The translations under genes and the position numbers were made by a program. Under the pieces are notes generated by a model. That model was not told where the DNA came from. It did no database searches and worked only from the letters and a program-made list of their open reading frames with translations. Of a stretch of 23,564 nt of DNA, positions 1 to 6,871 are shown piece after piece (the first letter of the stretch is position 1; each line of letters opens with the position of its first letter). This DNA comes from Candidatus Saccharimonadota bacterium (lineage in GTDB: Bacteria; Patescibacteriota; Saccharimonadia; Saccharimonadales; Saccharimonadaceae): NCBI GenBank assembly GCA_017510305.1, contig JAFWNO010000012.1, positions 1 through 23,564 on the forward strand, given 5' to 3'.

Positions 1-177
1 ACCTTTGAAATTATTGGCGGTAACAACACCAATAATACCAGCAGTAGCCATAGGTGGTAAAAGTTCTGTAAGAGTATTAATACCATCACTTATAAAAAGT
101 TGAGTAACATAAAACGGATGGTTACCCGATATTTCAAATACATCTTTTAATGTGGCGATGTGACGCCGAATTAGCAT
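1..177 (-). CDS. rnpA: probable ribonuclease P protein component, 5' part (runs off the left edge)
   Basis: The first 59 residues are visible, starting MLIRRHIATLKDVFEI. The ATG at 177 follows an in-frame stop and has a GGGAGG ribosome site about 7 bases upstream, so the start is well supported. I do not recognise the protein by strong motif. RnpA is suggested by three weak points: it is the next gene downstream of rpmH, the usual place of rnpA; the N-terminus fits the loose RnpA pattern of ML, basic residues, then a D-V/F-x-x-I/V patch; and the last visible stretch (AGIIGVVTANNFKG) resembles the strand before the RnpA RNR signature. That diagnostic signature would lie just outside the window. 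If correct, the protein is the partner of RNase P RNA in 5' maturation of tRNAs. The alternative is an unrelated small hypothetical protein. Confidence 0.45.
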   Translation of the reverse strand, partial: MLIRRHIATLKDVFEISGNHPFYVTQLFISDGINTLTELLPPMATAGIIGVVTANNFKG

Positions 178-182
178 AAAAT

Positions 183-228
183 GCCTCCCTTTTTACTTAT
201 TATAGCATAAATACAATAAAAGGGAGGC
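183..228 (-). repeat. inverted repeat enclosing a promoter and covering a ribosome site
   Basis: Arms 183-193 and 218-228 are perfect 11-bp complements (GCCTCCCTTTT / AAAAGGGAGGC) with a 24-base loop. Read on the minus strand, the first arm follows the rpmH stop and a T6 run. The second arm contains the GGGAGG ribosome site of the next gene. The loop contains a TGCTATAAT extended -10. A transcript reading through from rpmH would pair its ribosome site; one begun at the internal promoter would lack the first arm. The T-tract after the second arm is weak (ATTTT), so a plain terminator is less likely. Confidence 0.6.
199..207 (-). promoter_or_regulatory. extended -10 promoter for the rnpA-like gene
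   Basis: The minus strand reads TGCTATAAT at 207-199. Initiation about 7 bases downstream would give a leader of about 15 bases carrying the GGGAGG site before the ATG at 177. No convincing -35 hexamer is seen. It lies in the loop of the 183-228 inverted repeat. Confidence 0.55.
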
Positions 229-234
229 AAAAAA

Positions 235-372
235 TTAGTAAGTTAAGCGGGCGCGGCCTTTGATGCGGCGACGCTTCAAAACTTTGCGGCCATTTACGGT
301 CTTATTGCGCTTCATGAAGCCATGCTCAGCTTTGCGCTGACGCTTGTGTGGTTGATATGTACGCTTTGGCAT
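235..372 (-). CDS. rpmH: 50S ribosomal protein L34
   Basis: A 45-residue, very basic protein beginning [19 protein letters not shown] and ending [12 protein letters not shown], the hallmark L34 sequence (KRTYQP near the start, HGF(M/R)xR, then an Arg/Lys-rich tail). L34 is a late-assembling protein of the large ribosomal subunit. The length is normal for the family. It is divergent from dnaA, the classic bacterial arrangement at the origin (rnpA-rpmH / dnaA-dnaN-recF). The start codon is the only ATG that gives the canonical N-terminus. An AAGAAAG stretch lies about 10 bases upstream of it. Confidence 0.97.
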   Translation of the reverse strand: MPKRTYQPHKRQRKAEHGFMKRNKTVNGRKVLKRRRIKGRARLTY

Positions 373-418
373 AATTTAATCTTTCTTAATAGTTTATTAT
401 TTTACAAATTCTTGTTAT

Positions 419-427
419 AGTATAGCA
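419..427 (-). promoter_or_regulatory. extended -10 promoter for rpmH
   Basis: The minus strand reads TGCTATACT at 427-419, giving a leader of about 40 bases to the rpmH ATG. A DnaA-box-like sequence (ATTTCCACT, 431-439) lies just upstream, where a -35 would be expected. Confidence 0.5.
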
Positions 428-451
428 TAGATTTCCACTTTTTTCCAGTAG

Positions 452-562
452 TTTTCCACATATTAAACAGATTAGTGAGTGGGGTTGTGGAAAACTTACA
501 TCTGTTTTGGTGAAAAAAATATTAGGTAATATACGGAGATTTTTGAGAAAACCTGTGGAAAA
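452..562. promoter_or_regulatory. DnaA boxes upstream of dnaA
   Basis: Three exact copies of the 9-mer TTTTCCACA occur: 452-460 (plus), 486-494 (minus) and 554-562 (minus). This is one base from the Escherichia coli consensus TTATCCACA and is the same 9-mer that repeats between dnaA and dnaN. The copy at 554-562 lies over the expected -35 position of the dnaA promoter, which suggests DnaA autoregulation. The 373-624 gap otherwise holds the rpmH and dnaA promoters; no gene was seen. Confidence 0.75.
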
Positions 563-575
563 GTCTGGAGATGTC

Positions 576-584
576 TGGTATAAT
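576..584 (+). promoter_or_regulatory. extended -10 promoter for dnaA
   Basis: TGGTATAAT at 576-584, about 40 bases upstream of the dnaA ATG. The -35 region (about 556-561) is not TTGACA-like and overlaps a DnaA box. The leader carries AGGAGG at 606-611. Confidence 0.65.
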
Positions 585-624
585 TAAGAGAAGTTAAAGA
601 GTAAGAGGAGGTCACAAAAATACT

Positions 625-2004
625 ATGTTTGATGTGTGGAAAAATGTGATGGCTGAGATAGAGCAGAAAGTTTCACGTTCCACATTCGTGACATGGTTTG
701 ATGATGTTAGCTTGGTGGATGTGGCTGACGGAGTGGTAAAAATTGGCGCTCCGAATCCTTTTAAGCGTACAACACTAGAGAAAAAATATGGCAATATTAT
801 AGAGGATGCATTAAGGAATAATAATATTGAATTTACTGAAGTAAGATACGTATCTAAGCCATCATCTACGATTAAAAAGCGCGGGAGAGAGGTGGTAGAT
901 GAAGCGCCGAGGCGAATGGACAGGGTGGAAAAATTAGTTAGCATAGAAAAACCCATAAAAGAAAATCATAGTGATAGAACAGGGCTTAATAATAAGTATA
1001 CTTTAGATAGTTTTGTGACGGGAACTAATAATGATCTGGCGGTGAGTGTAGCAAAATCCGTCATTTCAAGCCCTGGGACAACAAAGTTTAATCCATTTTT
1101 CCTATACGGTGGGCCTGGGCTGGGCAAAACACACCTAGTACAGGCGATTGGTAATGAAATTTTAAGAGATAATCCAAGAGCAAAAATATTATATATCCCA
1201 ATAAATAGATTTTATCAAGATTTTATATCGACAATTCAAAAGAGTAAGGATATGGAAAGTTTTCGCCAGAAATATCTAAAACTTGACGTGTTAATCATAG
1301 ATGATTTTCAATTGATTGTGGGTAAAGAGAAATCTCAGGAAGAATTCTTTGATATCTTTAATGAACTATATCAAAAGGAGCGACAACTAATCGTAACTAG
1401 CGATAGATTACCAAGCGAATTAAAGACGGTGGATGAGAGGCTGGCTTCGAGGCTGACTTGGGCGGGGCCAGTGGATATTCAGATGCCGAGCTTTGAAGAT
1501 AGGTGTGCAATTTTGAAGTCTAAGGCAGAGTTTATGGGGGCAGATATAGAGGATGAAGCAATTGAATATCTGGCAGATAATGTAAAGACAAATATTCGCG
1601 ATTTAGAGGGAGAGTTGAATCGGCTCTTAGCAGTAGCTGAACTTCGCGGAGTAACACCACTGGAATTAATCGGTAATAATGGGTATACACAGTCTAGTAC
1701 GAATAGGCAAAAAAGGACAATTACGGCGAAGCAAGTAGTGAGCACGGTGGCAAGTTTTTATGATTTATCAGTGGAAGAGATGTGCGGAAAGAGTAGGGTG
1801 GCACACATAAAGAACGCTAGACAGGTAGCGATGTATCTATTATCGGAAGAATTATCAATGAGTACGACAAAGATTGCCTTAGAGGTAGGGGTGAAAGACC
1901 ACACTACAGTGATGCATGGAATAAAAAAGATTCGTGAAGATTTAAAGAGTAATTTTGGTTTACACAGCCAAATTGCAGAGATAAAGGAGAAACTATATGA
2001 ATAG
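625..2004 (+). CDS. dnaA: chromosomal replication initiator protein DnaA
   Basis: A 459-residue protein of normal DnaA length. It binds DnaA boxes at oriC, unwinds the origin and loads the helicase. Domain I is seen at about residues 1-70 (MFDVWKNVMAEIEQKVSRSTF, W-x-x-V type), then a variable linker (75-120). The AAA+ domain carries Walker A GGPGLGKT at 162-169, Walker B VLIIDD at 222-227, and an Arg-rich ERLASRLTW segment near 271-279. Domain IV has the DnaA signature KDHTTVMHGIKKI near the C-terminus. AGGAGG lies 13 bases before the ATG, slightly long spacing, but this start gives the canonical N-terminus. It is followed by oriC, and a DnaA box begins at the base after its stop codon. Cytoplasmic. 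Confidence 0.98.
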   Translation: MFDVWKNVMAEIEQKVSRSTFVTWFDDVSLVDVADGVVKIGAPNPFKRTTLEKKYGNIIEDALRNNNIEFTEVRYVSKPSSTIKKRGREVVDEAPRRMDRVEKLVSIEKPIKENHSDRTGLNNKYTLDSFVTGTNNDLAVSVAKSVISSPGTTKFNPFFLYGGPGLGKTHLVQAIGNEILRDNPRAKILYIPINRFYQDFISTIQKSKDMESFRQKYLKLDVLIIDDFQLIVGKEKSQEEFFDIFNELYQKERQLIVTSDRLPSELKTVDERLASRLTWAGPVDIQMPSFEDRCAILKSKAEFMGADIEDEAIEYLADNVKTNIRDLEGELNRLLAVAELRGVTPLELIGNNGYTQSSTNRQKRTITAKQVVSTVASFYDLSVEEMCGKSRVAHIKNARQVAMYLLSEELSMSTTKIALEVGVKDHTTVMHGIKKIREDLKSNFGLHSQIAEIKEKLYE

Positions 2005-2218
2005 TTTTCCACAAGGCCTGTTCAAAAGTTTGTGTATTTCCTGCGAACAACTATGTGTAAAACAATCCACAGTTTTGAAAAATCTTGCGGAATATGTTTT
2101 AAATACGTGGAAAAGTCGGGGTTGTGGGAAAGTTGTGCACGAGTTTTACTATGAGATTTACACAGAAAAAATAGGATATTTTTCCCTGTTGGGAGGTAAG
2201 TTTTACACATTTTCCACA
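2005..2218. other. oriC: origin of replication (oriC), DnaA-box cluster
   Basis: The dnaA-dnaN gap is packed with DnaA-box-like 9-mers. Exact TTTTCCACA occurs at 2005-2013 and 2210-2218. One-mismatch forms on the plus strand are TTTTACACA at 2201-2209 and a weaker ATTTACACA at 2156-2164; CAATCCACA lies at 2063-2071. On the minus strand are TTTTACACA (2054-2062), TTTTCCACG (2106-2114) and TTTCCCACA (2123-2131). Two boxes abut at 2201-2218, directly before the AT-rich tract. Position between dnaA and dnaN is the commonest bacterial oriC location. Box clustering is seen directly; origin function is inferred. Confidence 0.85.
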
Positions 2219-2250
2219 TAGCCTATAACAACTACTACTAATATATTAAA
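2219..2250 (+). other. predicted DNA unwinding element with DnaA-trio-like repeats
   Basis: Directly after the paired boxes at 2201-2218 comes TAGCCTATAA, then CAACTACTACTAATATATTA. CTACTACTA (2232-2240) is three copies of the trinucleotide whose complement, 3'-GAT-5', is the DnaA-trio described for the Bacillus subtilis basal unwinding system. The order double DnaA box, short spacer, trios, AT-rich run matches that architecture, though the spacer here is not strongly GC-rich. Confidence 0.6.
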
Positions 2251-2264
2251 AGAAAGGAGTTATT

Positions 2265-3377
2265 ATGGAAATAGAAGTAGAGCAAAGTAAATTAGCGAAA
2301 GCTTTAAATGTAGTAAGTAGAGTAGCAGCGGGAGCTAGAGCGACCTTACCAATACTTAATAATGTCTTAATTAGAGTGGATGGTAAAAAGGTGACTCTGA
2401 CAACGACCAATTTAGATATGGCAGTAGTAGACTATTTACCGACGACTAATTCTAAAGATGGTGTAATTACGGTGCCAGCTAGGCTTTTAGCGGAATTTGT
2501 AAGTAATCTACCAAAAGGCGAAATAGTAAAATTAGTAAGTAAAGACAATAAAATAACAATTTCGGCTAAAAATTATTCTTCAACAATTAATGGGGCTTCA
2601 GCAGACGATTTTCCGGAGTTGCCAGATATAGACGAGAAGAAAGCGGTGATTTATAAAGTATCCGTGGATGAATTTAAGGCGGGTATATCTGAGGTAATAT
2701 TGGCGGCAAGCAATGATACGACTAGGCCAGCACTGACTGGGGTATTCTTTAATACTTATAAGGGTGATTTATATATCGCAGCAACAGATGGGTATAGATT
2801 GGCAGAAAAGAAATTTATAAACGGCGTAAAAAGTGAGGTGGCGGCGATTGTGCCAGCGATTTCCTTGCAAGAAGTGCTACGTTCAATTTCTGAAGATATG
2901 GATGAAATAGAGATATTGTTTGATGAGGCGCAAGTGGTATTTAGGCTGGGCGAAATAGAGATTACTTCTAAATTGATAGATATGAGTTACCCAGATTATC
3001 GGCAACTAATTCCAAAAGATGCTACGATTAGCCTGGAACTTGATAGGAGTGAACTTTCGAGAATTGTAAAACTGGCGGCGCTATTTTCTAAAAGTACTGG
3101 TGGCTCGATTGTGTGTGAGACAAGGAAAGAAACTGGGAGTTTCTCGGTGCATGCGGTAGCAAATGAATTAGGTGAAAATGATTCGGAGATTAAGGTGGAG
3201 AATATAGAGAGTGATGCGAAAGTAGTATTAAATGCGAGATATGTGACAGACGCTCTAAATGTGCTATCTGGTGAGAAAATAGAGTTTAATTTCTCTGAAG
3301 GAGGGGCAATGCCAGTAGTAATGAGAAATGTAAAAAGTAGTGATTATACACATCTAATTATGCCGCTGAAAGTATGA
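2265..3377 (+). CDS. dnaN: DNA polymerase III subunit beta (sliding clamp)
   Basis: A 370-residue protein, full length for a bacterial beta clamp. It forms a ring dimer that tethers DNA polymerase III to DNA. The N-terminus has the clamp pattern (LAKALNVVSRVAAGARATLPILNNV). Later come the domain-2 stretch (TRPALTGVFF...DGYRLAEKK), the domain-3 stretch (SYPDYRQLIP) and the C-terminus VVMRNVKSSDYTHLIMPLKV, whose last part matches the conserved (M)PM/L-R/K-x family ending. AAAGGAG at 2253-2259 sets the start. Its TGA stop overlaps the ATG of recF by four bases (ATGA), suggesting translational coupling. It lies directly downstream of the predicted unwinding tract. Confidence 0.97.
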   Translation: MEIEVEQSKLAKALNVVSRVAAGARATLPILNNVLIRVDGKKVTLTTTNLDMAVVDYLPTTNSKDGVITVPARLLAEFVSNLPKGEIVKLVSKDNKITISAKNYSSTINGASADDFPELPDIDEKKAVIYKVSVDEFKAGISEVILAASNDTTRPALTGVFFNTYKGDLYIAATDGYRLAEKKFINGVKSEVAAIVPAISLQEVLRSISEDMDEIEILFDEAQVVFRLGEIEITSKLIDMSYPDYRQLIPKDATISLELDRSELSRIVKLAALFSKSTGGSIVCETRKETGSFSVHAVANELGENDSEIKVENIESDAKVVLNARYVTDALNVLSGEKIEFNFSEGGAMPVVMRNVKSSDYTHLIMPLKV

Positions 3378-4378
3378 TAATCTCAAAGATTAAATTAAAC
3401 AATTTTAGATGCCACGAGGAGTATTTGCTGGCTTGTAGGAAGAAGACTACGCTAATTGTGGGGGAAAATGGCTGTGGAAAAACTTCGGTTTTAGAGGCGA
3501 TATATGAAGCACTGAGAGGGAAATCTTTTCGGGCGGTAGATAGGGATATTTTAAAGCGGGGGGCCGAATATTATAGGGTGGAACTTGATTTTGCTGATGG
3601 TGAGAAGACAGTAGTAACTTTTGATGGTGACCATAAGCAATTCTTGGTGGGTGGCAAGAAGTGGAGTAGATTACCAAAGAAATATAGGTATTCGGTGGTG
3701 CTGTTTTTGCCAGATGATTTGCATCTGGTGGGGGCATCGCCTGGGCGAAAGAGGGATTATTTTGATAGGAGTTTTTCTGAGATTTTAGAAAACTATAGCT
3801 CTTCCCTGTCTAAATATAATAAAGCTTTGCGACAAAGGAATGAACTACTAAAAAGTGAATTTTTGAGCAAGGATAGTCTATTTTCTTGGAATGTGATGTT
3901 AGCCAAATATGGGTGTGAAGTGCGAAAATGGCGAGTGGCGGAGATTTTAGCGATAAATCGGCGGCTGACGGAAGTGTATAGGACGATTGCTGATAATGAG
4001 GATGTGGTGGAAGTAAAATATGAGATGATGGGGGGCGAGATGGATGAAAGTGGATATCTGGCGCGGCTAGAGGCGGAATTTGAGCGAGATAAGATAATTG
4101 GACATACAGGATTTGGAGTACATAGGGATAACTATGAGTTTATTTTTAATAGTAAAATGGCGGATGGCTCGGCTTCGAGGGGGGAGGTGCGGTCTATAAT
4201 ATTGGCTTTGAAATTTATTGAGGCGGATATGATTTATGAAAAAGTTGGTAAAAAGCCAGTAGTGCTTTTAGATGATGTATTTTCAGAGCTAGATGAAAAG
4301 CGACAAAAATGTTTGGTACAGAATTTTAAAGATAATCAGGTGATAATTACGAGTGTGGATTATTTTGATGGTGATTGA
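3374..4378 (+). CDS. recF: DNA replication and repair protein RecF
   Basis: A 334-residue SMC-like ATPase, slightly shorter than the usual 350-370. RecF works with RecO and RecR to load RecA at single-strand gaps. Walker A GENGCGKT is at 30-37. The family stretch VVLFLPDDLHLVGASPGRKRDYFD, the GFGVHRDN stretch (for the usual T-x-G-PHRD), the SRGEVRSIILALK signature region and Walker B VVLLDDVFSELD follow in order. The family usually has SxGQQR; here it is SRGEVR, a divergence also common in small genomes. The start overlaps dnaN. Its 3' end overlaps the convergent gene on the other strand by 19 bases, with no terminator between them. Confidence 0.93.
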   Translation: MIISKIKLNNFRCHEEYLLACRKKTTLIVGENGCGKTSVLEAIYEALRGKSFRAVDRDILKRGAEYYRVELDFADGEKTVVTFDGDHKQFLVGGKKWSRLPKKYRYSVVLFLPDDLHLVGASPGRKRDYFDRSFSEILENYSSSLSKYNKALRQRNELLKSEFLSKDSLFSWNVMLAKYGCEVRKWRVAEILAINRRLTEVYRTIADNEDVVEVKYEMMGGEMDESGYLARLEAEFERDKIIGHTGFGVHRDNYEFIFNSKMADGSASRGEVRSIILALKFIEADMIYEKVGKKPVVLLDDVFSELDEKRQKCLVQNFKDNQVIITSVDYFDGD

Positions 4379-4947
4379 TCGACTATTGTTGGATTGGTAA
4401 AATCTAGAGATTTACCCCAATCTAGGATATTTTTTGTATCTTGTATATTACCATTGGATAGAAAGTAAGATTTATTTGTTGAAAGATTTTTAATAAAAGT
4501 AGCAATATATTCATGACCGAAGGTTGAATCTGTGCGGACTACTACGTGATAAGAGCGGCCATCACTTACGTTTATAGTAAAACTATAAGCGTGATTATCT
4601 CCAATATTTGGTATTTTTTTAAAACTAGTTTCTTTGATTACGGAAGTAAGATAAGCGTTTGAATCATTGGTTGGGGTGATTGGATTGGTGGCGGAGGATA
4701 ATTCGTCTTCGTTTGTTATTATACTACTAATATCATCAAGAATTTTTTTGGCAGTATCTTTTCCAACGGAATATTCTAGCTGGTAGTTATTTTCGTAAAC
4801 TGCAATATATTTTGGATTCATCACATCAGCATCTGAGCGATCATTTTTAGGAAAAGCTGTCATCAATATGATAGATATAGTAATGATTATTACAATGAAA
4901 CCAACACAAATGGCGATTGGTAGGATTAACTTCTTTTTATCAATCAT
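4360..4947 (-). CDS. membrane-anchored protein of unknown function, last gene of the T4SS operon
   Basis: 195 residues, not recognised. A short basic start (MIDKKK) is followed by one strong hydrophobic segment (about residues 7-30, ILPIAICVGFIVIIITISII) and then a polar domain of about 165 residues with no cysteines, which by the positive-inside rule should be outside the membrane. It begins two bases after the stop of the upstream cell-wall hydrolase, with AAAGGA before the ATG, so the two are very probably co-translated. It might anchor, dock or restrain the hydrolase, but the sequence does not show this. The 3' end overlaps recF by 19 bases in convergent orientation. Confidence 0.8.
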   Translation of the reverse strand: MIDKKKLILPIAICVGFIVIIITISIILMTAFPKNDRSDADVMNPKYIAVYENNYQLEYSVGKDTAKKILDDISSIITNEDELSSATNPITPTNDSNAYLTSVIKETSFKKIPNIGDNHAYSFTINVSDGRSYHVVVRTDSTFGHEYIATFIKNLSTNKSYFLSNGNIQDTKNILDWGKSLDFTNPTIVDQSPSK

Positions 4948-4949
4948 AA

Positions 4950-6854
4950 TTAATTATCCTTTACTCTAAAGATTTTCCATTTATCATTATAGAAATTACC
5001 GACTTCAGCAGTACGACTACCATGTGAAGCGTCGGCAAGTTTACCATTACCTATATAGATGGCAACGTGATTATATCTACCACCATCAGCTTTAGTACTT
5101 GATAGAATGTCGCCTGGCTCTAGGTTATTGGTGGTACCATCATAAGTAATCTCTTCGTAGACTTCTGGATGTGATAAGAAATATGCACGAAGATTTGTTG
5201 CACCACAGCAAGCATTAACCGCATTTGGATCGGCGCCAGAGAGTGTTAGGACGGTAGCAACAAAGGCGTCACAGCTGGCACCAATTTGGACATAACTATC
5301 ACCATAATTAGCTAAGCGACTAAAGCCATTAATGGCGTTCCTATATGCTTCAGTGGGATTGTTTAGATCGTGCCCGCGTTCTGGCCAGGCAAGCTCTATG
5401 GCGGTATCAGCAATTCTGCCACCATTGGTGGTGGCGCCGCTTTTTAAGGTCTGACATTCGTTGGATGTATTATTATATAAACCATTGTAGATTGTGCGGG
5501 CGAATAAATCGGTACCGTCACCAACTTTAGGGTGAACAGCATCTTGCATGATATCACTACCGAATCCTTGAACTGCGCCAGCCCAATCGACGATCCGAAC
5601 ATTATTATTCTTTGATTGTATGGATTTGAAAATATTATTATTAGAGGTATAATCTAAATCTGGTCTACTAGATTCGTCTGAATTGTAATTTGTGACGAAA
5701 ATAACGGTGCGATTTGGGCCAGCTAGGTCTACTACGTTTTGAACATCATCTTCTGTGAGTGCGCCAGCATCATTGGTGCCCAATGCGAAGACTAAAGTGT
5801 CTCTAAGTGTGTTGTTGGCAATAAGTTCTTTGAGGATGTTTATACCACTGGTGCCACCTATACTAGCATCCATCTTGAAGTGTTTTGAGCCCTCGGAGTG
5901 AATGTCGGCTTCTGGGAGAAGCTTGAGAATATCATTTTTTGACATTTCTGTGATAGAGTCGCCAATAATGGTAACATTGCTGCCATCATTTGATGATATA
6001 TATCTATTACTATTGTCTGGATTATTGTCTGTTTCACTAGAGCCAGTAGTAATACTTTCAAGTATTTCGGTGGCTTTGTTGGCTCTTGGTATTCTGTTAC
6101 CTTCTTTATCTTTTGGGCGTTCGTAAATCCACATGAAAATAACGGCGGCATCTTCTGCGGAGTTAGCGGCTTCGATTGCTTCGAGGATGGTCATATTATC
6201 TGGTATGTAATCTAGCCCCATTTCGCCACCAAGATGACGATAAGACCCAACTTTAGTGGTGGTAAGTTCATTATCAACAAGATAATCTAGCTCGACTTCT
6301 AGCCAGGCATCATCGACTTCTACTGGGATACCATCTGGATAACCCCTGATTACTGCTTCAGCAGAGTAGCTAGATAGCCAGTTGGCATATTGTGGGGTAA
6401 AATAAGTATTAAATGTGTCTTTAGTACGATTATCAGACTTTAAGACATCAGTGATTTTTGTATATGGAGTAAAACCAGCGATGCCATAACCTAACCTACT
6501 ATTATTAGGGATTTTGCCGTTTTCACCAATGAAAGGATCGAAGCCAGATTCTGCCCATAGATTAGCAAGAACACCAGCAATAGCCTTGGGGCTAAGAGTG
6601 AGGTTTCTAGTATTGTTCCCTGAAAGATAGTTTGCTATTTTGATAAGGTTGGTCTTGCCGTCTAGGTTCAGTGTGCTACCTGGACCACATGGATCTCTAA
6701 GGTTTTCCTCACCATCGTAACCAAGGATATTGTTTAAAGCATACATTTCTGCAGTAGAAATATTCATGGCATTAACTGAAGATACAATAGTAGAAGATAG
6801 TAAAAAAGTGGCTATGAATAACGAAAGTATTCGGCTTAACTTTGACCTTACCAT
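4950..6854 (-). CDS. secreted three-domain cell-wall enzyme: lysozyme-like, SGNH esterase, NlpC/P60-like
   Basis: 634 residues with a signal peptide (about 1-29, ending SSVNA). Domain 1 (about 65-265) resembles phage-tail-type lysozymes: AESGFDP with likely catalytic Glu102, YGIAGFTPY, and a late YERP-x-RA motif. Domain 2 (about 290-460) is an SGNH hydrolase: GDS with Ser300, SIGG at 331-334, GTND at 359-362 and DAVH with Asp438/His441; this family includes peptidoglycan O-acetyl esterases. Domain 3 (about 478-634) is NlpC/P60-like: Cys528 in SCDAF, LEPGDIL, and His596 in NHVAIYIGNGK. T4SS operons of Gram-positive bacteria often encode a VirB1-like lysozyme plus NlpC/P60 protein; the SGNH domain in the middle is unusual. 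It lies 17 bases downstream of virB4 but also has its own promoter. Activities are predicted from motifs only. Confidence 0.85.
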   Translation of the reverse strand: MVRSKLSRILSLFIATFLLSSTIVSSVNAMNISTAEMYALNNILGYDGEENLRDPCGPGSTLNLDGKTNLIKIANYLSGNNTRNLTLSPKAIAGVLANLWAESGFDPFIGENGKIPNNSRLGYGIAGFTPYTKITDVLKSDNRTKDTFNTYFTPQYANWLSSYSAEAVIRGYPDGIPVEVDDAWLEVELDYLVDNELTTTKVGSYRHLGGEMGLDYIPDNMTILEAIEAANSAEDAAVIFMWIYERPKDKEGNRIPRANKATEILESITTGSSETDNNPDNSNRYISSNDGSNVTIIGDSITEMSKNDILKLLPEADIHSEGSKHFKMDASIGGTSGINILKELIANNTLRDTLVFALGTNDAGALTEDDVQNVVDLAGPNRTVIFVTNYNSDESSRPDLDYTSNNNIFKSIQSKNNNVRIVDWAGAVQGFGSDIMQDAVHPKVGDGTDLFARTIYNGLYNNTSNECQTLKSGATTNGGRIADTAIELAWPERGHDLNNPTEAYRNAINGFSRLANYGDSYVQIGASCDAFVATVLTLSGADPNAVNACCGATNLRAYFLSHPEVYEEITYDGTTNNLEPGDILSSTKADGGRYNHVAIYIGNGKLADASHGSRTAEVGNFYNDKWKIFRVKDN

Positions 6855-6860
6855 ACAATT

Positions 6861-6869
6861 ATTATATCA
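6861..6869 (-). promoter_or_regulatory. extended -10 promoter for the trimodular hydrolase (leaderless)
   Basis: The minus strand reads TGATATAAT at 6869-6861. Only six bases (6855-6860) separate it from the ATG, so initiation would fall at or next to the start codon. It overlaps the spacer after the virB4 stop. No Shine-Dalgarno sequence is present for this gene. Confidence 0.6.
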
Positions 6870-6871
6870 TA

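Noticed and set aside
1997..2221. Open frame of 74 codons between dnaA and dnaN
   Set aside because: It overlaps the end of dnaA and lies on the DnaA-box cluster; its residues follow from the repeated TTTTCCACA boxes, and it has no good ribosome site of its own.
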